In this document: in pieces, positions 5,766-12,320 of the stretch | Numbering within the stretch: the stretch's first letter is position 1 | Layout: every line of letters starts with the position of its first letter | Assembly (NCBI GenBank): GCA_964638815.1 | Contig: CAZXBB010000261.1 | Location: 1-13,490 of the forward strand | Length of the DNA: 13,490 nt | Direction: 5' to 3' | Source: CAZXBB01 sp964638815 | Lineage (GTDB): Bacteria; Planctomycetota; Phycisphaerae; Phycisphaerales; SM1A02 | Program-made: the position numbers and the translations under genes | The notes under the pieces: model-generated | Told to the model about the DNA's origin: nothing | Databases searched by the model: none | What the model saw: the letters and a program-made list of their open reading frames with translations, nothing else

Positions 5766-5810
5766 ATGAGATCAGCCATGACGGAATCAGCCATGACGAG
5801 ATCAGCCATG
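5766..5810 (+). repeat. 15-bp tandem repeat with in-frame ATG codons at gene start
   Basis: The units are ATGAGATCAGCC (5766-5777, 3 bp shorter), ATGACGGAATCAGCC (5778-5792) and ATGACGAGATCAGCC (5793-5807), followed by ATGACGAAA at 5808. Each unit begins with an in-frame ATG, giving four successive possible starts (5766, 5778, 5793, 5808), and a fifth ATG lies at 5751. The encoded unit is M-T-x-S-A. Confidence 0.85.
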
Positions 5811-7259
5811 ACGAAACGCGCCGCCGCGACCTTGACGCTCGCCGCCGCCGTCGCGCTCGGCTCCGGACCCGTCCGGGCGGACCAGGCGACGAAGACCGCC
5901 GCGCCGCCGGAGACGACGCTCCGCGCGCCCGACGCCGTCGTCGACGACCGCATCGACCTGTCGCGCGTCACCGAGCAGGACATCCCGCCGTTGCCGCAGC
6001 AGGTGCTGATGCCGCTGCCCCCCGATCACCGCGTCGCCGACCGCGCCGGCCAGGTTCCGATCGACGCCGCGCGCTGGGACGCCGTCTGCGCCGCGATCTC
6101 GCGCGGCCTCGCGTACCTCGCGTCGCGGCAGGATCCCTCCGGCGGGTGGATGGTCGCCGCGAGCACGAAGCCGACGGACGCCACGGGCGCGGCGCCCGAG
6201 CCGGCGTCGCCGGTGTCCGTCGCCGTCACGGCGCTCGCCGTCAAGTCGTTCGCTCAGTTCCCCGCCCCCGCTGGCGACACGGCACGCGCGGAGCGGCTCG
6301 AGCGCGCCCTGGCGTTCATCGCCACCGCGCGCTCGGAGGACGGCTCCTACCGGGGCGGCGCGCTGACGAACTACGTGACGTCCACCGTGGTCTCGGCGCT
6401 GGCCGGCGTGGACGAGTTCGCGTTCAGCGACGAGATCCGCGCCGCCGTCACCTGGCTGAAGGGGAGCCAGTGGGACCAGAGCGAAGGGCTCGCGCCGCGA
6501 CAGGACTGGTTCGGCGGCGCCGGCTACGGCAACCACGGCCGTCCCGATCTCTCGAACACCCAGATGATGCTCGAGGCGATGTACGACGCCGGCCTGAGCC
6601 CCGACGAGCCGGCGTTCCAGCGGGCGCTCGCGTTCGTGTCGAGAACGCAGAACCTCGCGACGACGAACCCCGCGGCGTGGGCCGGCAACGACGGCGGATT
6701 CGTCTACACGCCCGCGAACGGCGGCGAGTCGATGGCGAGCGAGCACGCGGGCGAGGGACGGCGCGGCGAGCTGCGTCACGGCGAGCCGCTCCCGGCGGGC
6801 GCACCGCGCAGCCTGCGCAGCTACGGCTCGATGACGTACGCGGGCTTCAAGAGCCTCCTCTACGCCGGCCTCTCACCGGACGACGTCCGCGTCCGCGCCG
6901 CGTACGACTGGGTGCGCCGGCACTGGACGATGGACGAGAATCCCGGGGTGGGGCTCCAGGGTCTCTTCTACTACTACCACGCGATGTCCCGCGCGCTGCG
7001 CGTCGCACAGCAGCACGAGGTCGTGGATGTCGAGGAACAGCCCCACAACTGGCGCGCCGAGCTCATCGACGCCCTCCTCGCGCGCCAGCGCGAGGACGGG
7101 AGCTGGAGGAACGAGGCGGACCGATGGCTCGAGGGCGAGCCCGTGATGGCGACGGTCTACGCGCTGCTGTCGCTTGAGGAGGCGATCAAGCCGGTGAGCG
7201 GGATGGGCGGGATGAACGGGATGGACGGGATCGAGCAGCCGGCGCAACCGCGCCGCTGA
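5766..7259 (+). CDS. Secreted prenyltransferase/squalene-cyclase-repeat (alpha/alpha toroid) protein
   Basis: This 497-residue protein is predicted to be exported and to adopt the terpenoid-cyclase-like alpha/alpha toroid fold. The N-terminus carries MTKRAAATLTLAAAVALGSGPVRA (15-38, split here by KR and the hydrophobic core), a signal peptide with a likely cut after VRA-38. Toroid repeats with QxxxGxW/DGSW-type turns are at RQDPSGGW (121-128), ARSEDGSYRGG (188-198), NDGGFVYTP (308-316) and QREDGSW (441-447), with YGSMTYAGFKSLLYAGL at 353-369. No DxDD protonation motif of squalene-hopene cyclases is present, so a triterpene-cyclizing role is unlikely. The start at 5766 has GGGAG 8 nt upstream; ATG 5808 would give a textbook signal peptide alone, and 5751 is also open. 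The C-terminus (GMGGMNGMDG) is made by a 9-bp tandem repeat. Planctomycetes carry many such proteins of unknown function. Confidence 0.82.
   Translation: MRSAMTESAMTRSAMTKRAAATLTLAAAVALGSGPVRADQATKTAAPPETTLRAPDAVVDDRIDLSRVTEQDIPPLPQQVLMPLPPDHRVADRAGQVPIDAARWDAVCAAISRGLAYLASRQDPSGGWMVAASTKPTDATGAAPEPASPVSVAVTALAVKSFAQFPAPAGDTARAERLERALAFIATARSEDGSYRGGALTNYVTSTVVSALAGVDEFAFSDEIRAAVTWLKGSQWDQSEGLAPRQDWFGGAGYGNHGRPDLSNTQMMLEAMYDAGLSPDEPAFQRALAFVSRTQNLATTNPAAWAGNDGGFVYTPANGGESMASEHAGEGRRGELRHGEPLPAGAPRSLRSYGSMTYAGFKSLLYAGLSPDDVRVRAAYDWVRRHWTMDENPGVGLQGLFYYYHAMSRALRVAQQHEVVDVEEQPHNWRAELIDALLARQREDGSWRNEADRWLEGEPVMATVYALLSLEEAIKPVSGMGGMNGMDGIEQPAQPRR
7200..7235 (+). repeat. 9-bp tandem repeat inside the 3' end of the toroid-fold gene
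   Basis: Four consecutive 9-bp units, GGGATGGGC, GGGATGAAC, GGGATGGAC and GGGATCGAG, encode repeated G-M-x tripeptides near the C-terminus. The period keeps the frame, so length changes would be tolerated. The GGGATGGAC core also appears at the DUF1569 start region. Confidence 0.8.
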
Positions 7260-7282
7260 CGGGCAGGCTCCCCGATTCGCGA

Positions 7283-7302
7283 GGCCGATCAGCCCGTCGG
7301 CC
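7283..7302. terminator. Possible hairpin between convergent genes
   Basis: GGCCGA (7283-7288) and TCGGCC (7297-7302) form a 6-bp GC-rich stem with an 8-nt loop, 24 bp after the toroid-fold stop codon. No T-tract follows, so it is at best a weak or Rho-assisted stop. The rest of the convergent gap to speA is taken up by a minisatellite. Confidence 0.25.
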
Positions 7303-7326
7303 GGGGCACGCGCCGCCGCCCCCGGC

Positions 7327-7398
7327 GGCCGGGTCGGACGGGTCGCCCCCGGCGGGCGCGTCGGGCGCGTCGGACGGGTCGCGCGGGTCGGCCGGGTC
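7327..7398. repeat. Degenerate 9-bp-period minisatellite
   Basis: Eight units in strict 9-bp register follow the consensus GGNCGGGTC: GGCCGGGTC, GGACGGGTC, a degenerate unit, GGGCGCGTC twice, GGACGGGTC, GCGCGGGTC and GGCCGGGTC, with a partial ninth unit after. It fills most of the convergent gap between the toroid-fold gene and speA. It has no start codons or coding signature and is strongly asymmetric (G-rich on the plus strand). Confidence 0.75.
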
Positions 7399-7412
7399 GG
7401 CCGGCGATGCGA

Positions 7413-9371
7413 TCAGTCCGCGGCATGATCGGTCAGGTACGTCGACGACGCGAGCTGCGACCGGAACAGCGCGAGGACCTCACGGCTCTTGGCGGCCGTC
7501 AGCGTGCCGTCGCGCTCGGCGCGGGCGCACGCCGCCTGCATGCGTTCGTCGAGGTCCTTCGGCTTGTACTGCACGTACGACACCACGTCCCCCACGGTGT
7601 CGCCGTGCACGATCTCCTCGACGCGCCAGCCGTCGCCGTCGTCGAGGGCGATGTGGGCGACATTCACGTCGCCGAAGAGATTGTGCAGGCCGCCGAGCGT
7701 CTCCTGGTACGCGCCGACGAGGAACGTCGCGATGTAGTACGGCTCCCCCTGGCGCAGCTCGTGGAGCGGAAGCGTCCGGTTGATGTCGCGGACGTCGACG
7801 AACCGGTCCACCTTGCCGTCGGAGTCGCACGTGATGTCCGCGAGGACCGCGCGGTGCGTGGGTTTCTCGTCGAGACGGTGGATCGGCATGATCGGAAAGA
7901 GCTGATCGATCGCCCAGGAATCCGGGAGCGACTGGAACAGCGAGAAGTTGCAGATGTAGATCTCGCTGAGGATGGTCTCGAGGTCCGCCAGCTCCTCCGG
8001 CGGGTGCGTCATCTGGCGGAGCACCTTGCGGATCCTCGTGCAGGTCGCCCAGAACAGCCGGTCGGCGAGGCCGCGCATCTCGAGGGTGAGATAACCGAGG
8101 TTGAAGAGCTGCTGGGAGTGCTCGCGGGCGTGGATCGCGTCGTGGTACGCCTCCATGATGCGTCGCTCGCTGACCGAGCCGTACGCCTCCAGGAGGTCGC
8201 AGATCGGCTGCGGCGTGTCAACGTCGTCGGCGCACGCCAGGTCAGTCGGTCCGATCGTGTCGCGCCCGAGACCGATCGACCCGATCGCGTCGAACACGAA
8301 CACGCTCTGATACGCCGCGATGGCCCGGCCCGATTCCGTCACGATCGTCGGATGCGCGATCCCCCGCTCCTCGCACACGCCGGCGATGCGGTAGACGATC
8401 TCGCTGGCGTACTCCTCGACCCCGTAGTTCATCGAGGACTCGAAGTTGGTGCGGCTCCCGTCGTAGTCGACGCCGAGCCCGCCGCCGATGTCGATGTACC
8501 GCAGGCCGGCCCCCATCCGGACGAGCTCCGCGTAGAAATACGCCAGCTCGGCCACCGCGTCCTTGACGCGACGGATGTCGTGAAGCTGGCTGCCCGGGTG
8601 GCAGTGCACGAGCTCCAGGCAGTCTTCGAGCCCCTCCTTCCGGAGGATCTCGAACTGCTCGAGCACCTCGCTCACCGCGAGCCCGAATTTCGAGCGCACG
8701 CCCATGGACTCGCGCCACCGGCCGGCGCCCTGGCTCGCGAGCCGGATCCGGATGCCCAGACGCGGACGGACGTCGTGCTTGCGGGCCTGGATGAGCAGGC
8801 GGCGCAGCTCGCTGGCCTTCTCCACGATCGGAATCACGTGCCGCCCCATCTTGGCCGCGAGGACCGCCATCTCGAGATAGCTGTCGTCCTTGAAGCCGTT
8901 GCAGAGGATCAGCCGGTCGCCGGCGTCGGCCGTCAGCGCGAGGACCACCAGCAGCTCCGGCTTCGATCCCACCTCGAGCCCGCAGCCGAACGGGGCGCCG
9001 TGACGCCACACTTCCTCGACGACAGGGCGCTGCTGGTTGACCTTGATGGGGAAGACCGTGAAGTAGTCGCCGCGGTAGTTGTTCTCCGCGATCGCCTTCC
9101 CGAACGCGTCGTAGAGCTGCTCGAGGCGGTCGACGAGGGTGTCGGCGAAGCGCACGAGGATCGGCGGGTGCAGGCCGTCACCCTTCAGAGCCTCGACGAC
9201 CTCGAGCAGGTCGATCTCGCGGGCCGGAGAACGCCGCGGCCGGACCGCGACGTGCCCCGCGTCATTGATCGTGAAGTACCCGGCGCCCCACGAGTCGATC
9301 TGGTACATCTCCCGCGCCGAGGCGGGCGACCACCGTTCGTCGAGGATTCCGCGGAATGTCGATGTCGTCAA
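7413..9371 (-). CDS. speA: Biosynthetic arginine decarboxylase (SpeA family)
   Basis: SpeA is a PLP enzyme of the alanine-racemase/ornithine-decarboxylase fold that converts arginine to agmatine, the first step of one polyamine route. With the TTG start at 9371 the protein has 652 residues, as expected for the family. The PLP-binding Lys is K110 in FPIKVNQQ. The HCHPGSQ block is at 256-262 (HFHLGSQ is more usual), and the glycine loop IGGGLGVDYDGS begins at 295. ESGRAI lies near 346, and the active-site Cys is C515 in ITCDSDG. TTG 9371 is preceded by AGGTGAGG 9 nt upstream, a strong ribosome-binding site. The frame is open to a TTG at 9407 (664 residues) and a GTG at 9386, which are alternatives. 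The gene follows ctaA by 84 nt on the same strand and has its own candidate promoter in between. The N-terminal block WGAGYFTINDAGHV is typical of SpeA. Confidence 0.95.
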   Translation of the reverse strand: MTTSTFRGILDERWSPASAREMYQIDSWGAGYFTINDAGHVAVRPRRSPAREIDLLEVVEALKGDGLHPPILVRFADTLVDRLEQLYDAFGKAIAENNYRGDYFTVFPIKVNQQRPVVEEVWRHGAPFGCGLEVGSKPELLVVLALTADAGDRLILCNGFKDDSYLEMAVLAAKMGRHVIPIVEKASELRRLLIQARKHDVRPRLGIRIRLASQGAGRWRESMGVRSKFGLAVSEVLEQFEILRKEGLEDCLELVHCHPGSQLHDIRRVKDAVAELAYFYAELVRMGAGLRYIDIGGGLGVDYDGSRTNFESSMNYGVEEYASEIVYRIAGVCEERGIAHPTIVTESGRAIAAYQSVFVFDAIGSIGLGRDTIGPTDLACADDVDTPQPICDLLEAYGSVSERRIMEAYHDAIHAREHSQQLFNLGYLTLEMRGLADRLFWATCTRIRKVLRQMTHPPEELADLETILSEIYICNFSLFQSLPDSWAIDQLFPIMPIHRLDEKPTHRAVLADITCDSDGKVDRFVDVRDINRTLPLHELRQGEPYYIATFLVGAYQETLGGLHNLFGDVNVAHIALDDGDGWRVEEIVHGDTVGDVVSYVQYKPKDLDERMQAACARAERDGTLTAAKSREVLALFRSQLASSTYLTDHAAD

Positions 9372-9423
9372 CGGTCGATACCTCACCTGGGGTTCGGGGC
9401 TCTTCAACGCCCCGTCGTCAGCA

Positions 9424-9450
9424 AGTGTACGCCAAAGCGACGCCAGGCAA
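9424..9450 (-). promoter_or_regulatory. Candidate speA promoter
   Basis: On the minus strand TTGCCT (9450-9445) and TACACT (9429-9424) resemble -35 and -10 boxes, separated by a short 15-nt spacer. Transcription would begin near 9417, giving a leader of about 46 nt that includes AGGTGAGG at 9388-9381 before TTG 9371. The box context GGCGTACAC recurs upstream of ctaA. The short spacer lowers confidence. Confidence 0.35.
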
Positions 9451-9455
9451 AGCGG

Positions 9456-10784
9456 TCAGTGGGCAATGGGCTGCTGGGGCTCGACCGCCAGACGCCGCCG
9501 CACCCAGACCGCGAGCAGCGCCGTCACCGCGAGCACGACCGCCCCGTTGGCCTGGTGCGCCGTCGCGAGAACGACCTCGGCGGTCTTCCAGTCGTCGCGC
9601 CGGGCCATGACCGGGATGAGCGCCGCGAATCCGAGGAGGAGCTGGAGGGACATCAGGCCGAGCATCGCCCCGCCGAGCCGGCGCAGGACCGGCTCGTCCT
9701 CGTAGTACGCCCACGCCCGCAGCCCGGCGAGACAGGCGAAGATGGCGACGAGCAGGGCCAGCGTGAAATGGGCCATGCCCGACCAGGGCATCGGGACCTC
9801 GTCGGTGGCGGTGTGCCGGTACAGCGCGCCCAACGAGATCTGGAGAACCACGAGGACCACGAGCACGCCCGTGATCGAGCGCTCGGTCGCGGCACGGGGC
9901 GATATCGTCGCGTCGCCCGCCTCGCGCCACGCCCGCGTCGTGAACGCCACGATGAGCGCGAGCGTCGCGAGGAAGACCTGGCCGAAAACGCCGTGCACGA
10001 TGGCGAGCGCGTGGTTCGGCGGCGCCGGCCCCCCGTCGGGAGCGAGCGTGATCTCGCCCGTCACCCGCAGACCGCCCATCACCCCCTGCACGACGACCAT
10101 CGCCACCGCAAGGACTCCCAGCCCGCGCAGCCACGCCCGGTCGTCCGTCACCCACAGCACCACGGCGAGCACGACGGTCGTGAGCCCGACGAGCGAACCG
10201 TAGAGCCGGTGCGCATGCTCGTAGTAGATGCCGCCGGTCATCCTCGCGAGCGGGTAGAGGAACATGTTGGTGCCGAAGCTGTTCGGCCAGTCCGGCACGG
10301 CCAGACCTTCTTCGAGGCTCGTGACGAGCCCGCCGGCGACGACCGCGAGGAGGCCGGCGATCGTCGCAACGCCCGCGAAGGCGGTGCGCCACGCGAGACC
10401 GTCGGCGCGCTCGACGCCCATCTTGCGTCCGATCCACGCTCCCATCGCCGCGAGCGCGGCGCTGGCGACGAGCGATCCGGGAATCCAGACGAGGCCGGAC
10501 GGCACGCGGTCGCCGCCGCCGGTCACCAGGCTCCCGAGAATGAGCAGATTGACCAGCCCCGTCACGAGACCGACGACCGCGCCCTTCCCCGGTCCCGCCG
10601 CGGCGTGCCGACCGACGAGCATCCCGCCGGCCACGGGGCACGCGAGCATGAGGCCGAGCACGACGCCGCCGGGCACCGCGACCCCCGGAAGATGCGTGAC
10701 GTAGCCGATCGCCCACATCGCGACGGACGTGCCGAAGCCGGCGGTGACGATGTCCATGCGGCCCGCGTCCTGCGACGTCGCCAT
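9456..10784 (-). CDS. ctaA: Heme A synthase (COX15/CtaA) with N-terminal membrane extension
   Basis: This 442-residue integral membrane protein oxidises the C8 methyl of heme O to a formyl group, making heme A for cytochrome c oxidase. The CtaA core starts at about 137. It carries GGLVTSLEEGLAVPDWP (151-167) and the heme-ligand region YYEHAHRLYGS (188-198), with H190. Further conserved histidines are H264 (VHGVFGQ), H339 (MAHFTLAL) and H410 (ATAHQANGA). All four expected ligands are present, and about eight membrane helices span this core. Residues 14-120 add three or four further hydrophobic helices not found in the minimal ~300-residue enzyme. The ATG at 10784 has a GGAG box 8 nt upstream; ATG 10757 is a possible alternative. 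The gene diverges from ctaB, which makes its substrate, and precedes speA. The Pro/Gln tail faces the speA promoter. Confidence 0.92.
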   Translation of the reverse strand: MATSQDAGRMDIVTAGFGTSVAMWAIGYVTHLPGVAVPGGVVLGLMLACPVAGGMLVGRHAAAGPGKGAVVGLVTGLVNLLILGSLVTGGGDRVPSGLVWIPGSLVASAALAAMGAWIGRKMGVERADGLAWRTAFAGVATIAGLLAVVAGGLVTSLEEGLAVPDWPNSFGTNMFLYPLARMTGGIYYEHAHRLYGSLVGLTTVVLAVVLWVTDDRAWLRGLGVLAVAMVVVQGVMGGLRVTGEITLAPDGGPAPPNHALAIVHGVFGQVFLATLALIVAFTTRAWREAGDATISPRAATERSITGVLVVLVVLQISLGALYRHTATDEVPMPWSGMAHFTLALLVAIFACLAGLRAWAYYEDEPVLRRLGGAMLGLMSLQLLLGFAALIPVMARRDDWKTAEVVLATAHQANGAVVLAVTALLAVWVRRRLAVEPQQPIAH

Positions 10785-10926
10785 CGTTGAATCTCCGGTG
10801 TACGCCGTTCGAATCCGAACCGGCGCCGCGGGGCGGGCGTGGACGGTTCCGCGGGGTCGCCATAGTATGGCTCTCTCCACCGTGAATCGACTCGGCGGGG
10901 AACCCCGCACCTGTGAACGTCCCCGC
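10785..10926. promoter_or_regulatory. Divergent ctaA-ctaB control region with two inverted repeats
   Basis: This 142-bp gap must hold both promoters. On the minus strand TACACC in a GGCGTACAC context lies 12 nt before the ctaA ATG, with GGAG in between. On the plus strand TAGTAT (10863-10868) is a -10 candidate for ctaB, which would give a leader of about 50 nt. Two perfect inverted repeats are present: GTTCG-aatc-CGAAC (10807-10820), next to the ctaA promoter, and GCGGG-gaac-CCCGC (10895-10908), in the ctaB leader 18 nt before its start. The first could be an operator; the second would form an RNA hairpin. The function of either is inference. Confidence 0.45.
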
Positions 10927-11895
10927 ATGAGCCGAACCATGAGCACACCGCTCGAGACGTCGTCCGCCCCCGCGGACGGCGTGATCTCCCGGCGTCTTCA
11001 CGCCTACGCGACGCTGACGAAGGCGCGTCTGAGCGCGCTCGTCCTCGCCACCACGGCCGTCGGCTACGTGCTGGCGGCGGACGGGGCCGCGTCGTTCGGA
11101 GGCGGCCGGTTCCTCGCGACGCTGCTCGGCACTGCGCTCGCGGCCGCCAGCGCGAACGCCCTCAACCAGGTGCTCGAGACAGCGCGCGACGCGGCGATGC
11201 CGCGCACCCGGCGGCGCCCGCTCCCCAGCGGCGACCTGTCGGTCGGGCACGCCGTGGCGGTGGCTCTCGCGTGCGGGGTGATCGGGATTGCCGTGCTCGC
11301 CGTCTTCGTCAACATGCTCGCCGCGACGCTCGCGTTCGCGACGATCGTGCTCTACGTGCTCGTCTACACGCCGCTGAAGGCGATCACGACGCTCAACACG
11401 CTCGTGGGTGCGGTGTGCGGCGCGATCCCGCCGATGATCGGCTGGGCCGGCGCGGACGGCGGCCTCGGCGCCGGCGCCTGGGTGCTCGGGGCGCTGCTCT
11501 TCGTCTGGCAGATCCCGCACTTCCTCGCGCTCGCCTGGCTCTACCGCGACGATTACGCCCGCGGGCGGTTCCGCATGCTGCCCCTCATCGATCCGGGCGG
11601 GCACCTGACCTGCCGCATCGTCGTCCTCACGAGCCTCATGCTGGTCCCGGTCGCCCTGACGGCGACGCTGCTCGGTCTCGCGGGCTCGGCGTTCACTGTG
11701 GGCGCGTGCCTCCTCGGCGCGGGCATGGCCGCCGCGGCGACCCGGCTGTACCTCCACCGCACCCGGATCAACGCCCGCCGCGTCTTCCTCGCGTCGCTCG
11801 TATACCTCGCGACGGTGATGGTGCTGCTCGTGCTGGACCGTGGACCGACAGCAAGCTCGACGGTGATCGAGCGGGTCGCGTGGGCGCGGCGGTAG
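10927..11895 (+). CDS. ctaB: Protoheme IX farnesyltransferase (heme O synthase)
   Basis: CtaB is a UbiA-superfamily membrane prenyltransferase that attaches a farnesyl chain to heme B to form heme O, the substrate of CtaA. The 322-residue protein has the expected length and about nine hydrophobic helices. The first aspartate-rich motif is NALNQVLETARDAAMPRTRR (77-96), with N80, E84 and D88. As in the COX10 branch, the first acidic position is Glu. It is followed by RPLPSG. The second conserved block has YTPLKAITTLNTLVGA (147-162), PPMIGW (168-173) and WQIPHFLALAWLYRDDYARG (194-213). KARLSALVL at 32-40 is the usual first helix. The ATG at 10927 is chosen as the first in-frame start giving a short N-terminus; ATG 10939 and an upstream ATG at 10867 are alternatives. 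It lacks a clear ribosome-binding site. It is divergent from ctaA, forming a heme O/heme A pair. The cytochrome oxidase subunits are not in the window. Confidence 0.94.
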   Translation: MSRTMSTPLETSSAPADGVISRRLHAYATLTKARLSALVLATTAVGYVLAADGAASFGGGRFLATLLGTALAAASANALNQVLETARDAAMPRTRRRPLPSGDLSVGHAVAVALACGVIGIAVLAVFVNMLAATLAFATIVLYVLVYTPLKAITTLNTLVGAVCGAIPPMIGWAGADGGLGAGAWVLGALLFVWQIPHFLALAWLYRDDYARGRFRMLPLIDPGGHLTCRIVVLTSLMLVPVALTATLLGLAGSAFTVGACLLGAGMAAAATRLYLHRTRINARRVFLASLVYLATVMVLLVLDRGPTASSTVIERVAWARR

Positions 11896-12320
11896 CCCTG
11901 GTACGTTCCGACCCCCTGGGCGCTCCTTCTACTTCGGCATGTCGGGCCGGTGTGGCCGGCTGGGCCTTCACCGTGCGGCTTTTGCATCCGCGACTCCCTG
12001 CGGGTCTCGCGGCGCGATGGCTGCCCATTTCGCTCGTTCGTTTTTCCTCGTTTTTCGCCCGGAATGTGCTTGTCCGTTTTCGCTTCTTCCCTGGGGGGGC
12101 CACAACAACGGGGCGACAACCAACGGGGCACATCCAACGGGCCGACATCCAACGTGTCCTCGATCGCTCGTTTGCTACCACGATCCTCGCCATCCTCGCC
12201 TCGCCGGGGCCGTGCCCGTTTCGACCGACGGACGAGCGCCCGACGCTCCCGAACCCCCGACAGCAACCCGAACCGCCGGTTCGTCATTCTGCTCGACGCA
12301 CCGGGACCCGGAGCCTCACC
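11896..12320. other. Non-coding interval between ctaB and the dockerin-like gene
   Basis: This 425-bp stretch has open frames on the plus strand, but they are rich in Arg, Pro and Ser and match no family I recognise. Composition differs from the genes: there are two CGTTTTTC runs (12039-12056), a G7 run (12093-12099) and degenerate 15-bp repeats (12106-12154). A small hairpin, GCCGG-tgtgg-CCGGC (11946-11960), 50 bp after the ctaB stop might help end transcription, but it lacks a T-tract. The 3' end holds the GGAG ribosome-binding site (12310-12313) of the next gene. Confidence 0.6.
12106..12154. repeat. Degenerate 15-bp direct repeats upstream of the dockerin-like gene
   Basis: Units beginning with CAACG start at 12106, 12121, 12135 and 12150 (spacings 15, 14 and 15). 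They are CAACGGGGCGACAAC, CAACGGGGCACATC, CAACGGGCCGACATC and a partial CAACG. They lie about 170-215 bp before the ATG at 12321 and could be an iterated regulator site or simple slippage products. Confidence 0.55.

Noticed and set aside
7407..10790. A 1127-codon open frame on the plus strand across speA and ctaA
   Set aside because: It is antisense to two confidently identified genes, is extremely rich in Arg, His, Asp and Glu with no family motif, and is a typical by-product of third-position GC bias.
10805..10822. A tRNA T-arm (GTTCGAATCC)
   Set aside because: The match is part of a short inverted repeat; there is no acceptor stem, D-arm or anticodon arm around it.
9418..11757. A 779-codon minus-strand open frame over ctaA and ctaB
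   Set aside because: It is Arg/Gly/Asp-rich and overlaps two real genes in the wrong frames, with no recognisable domain.
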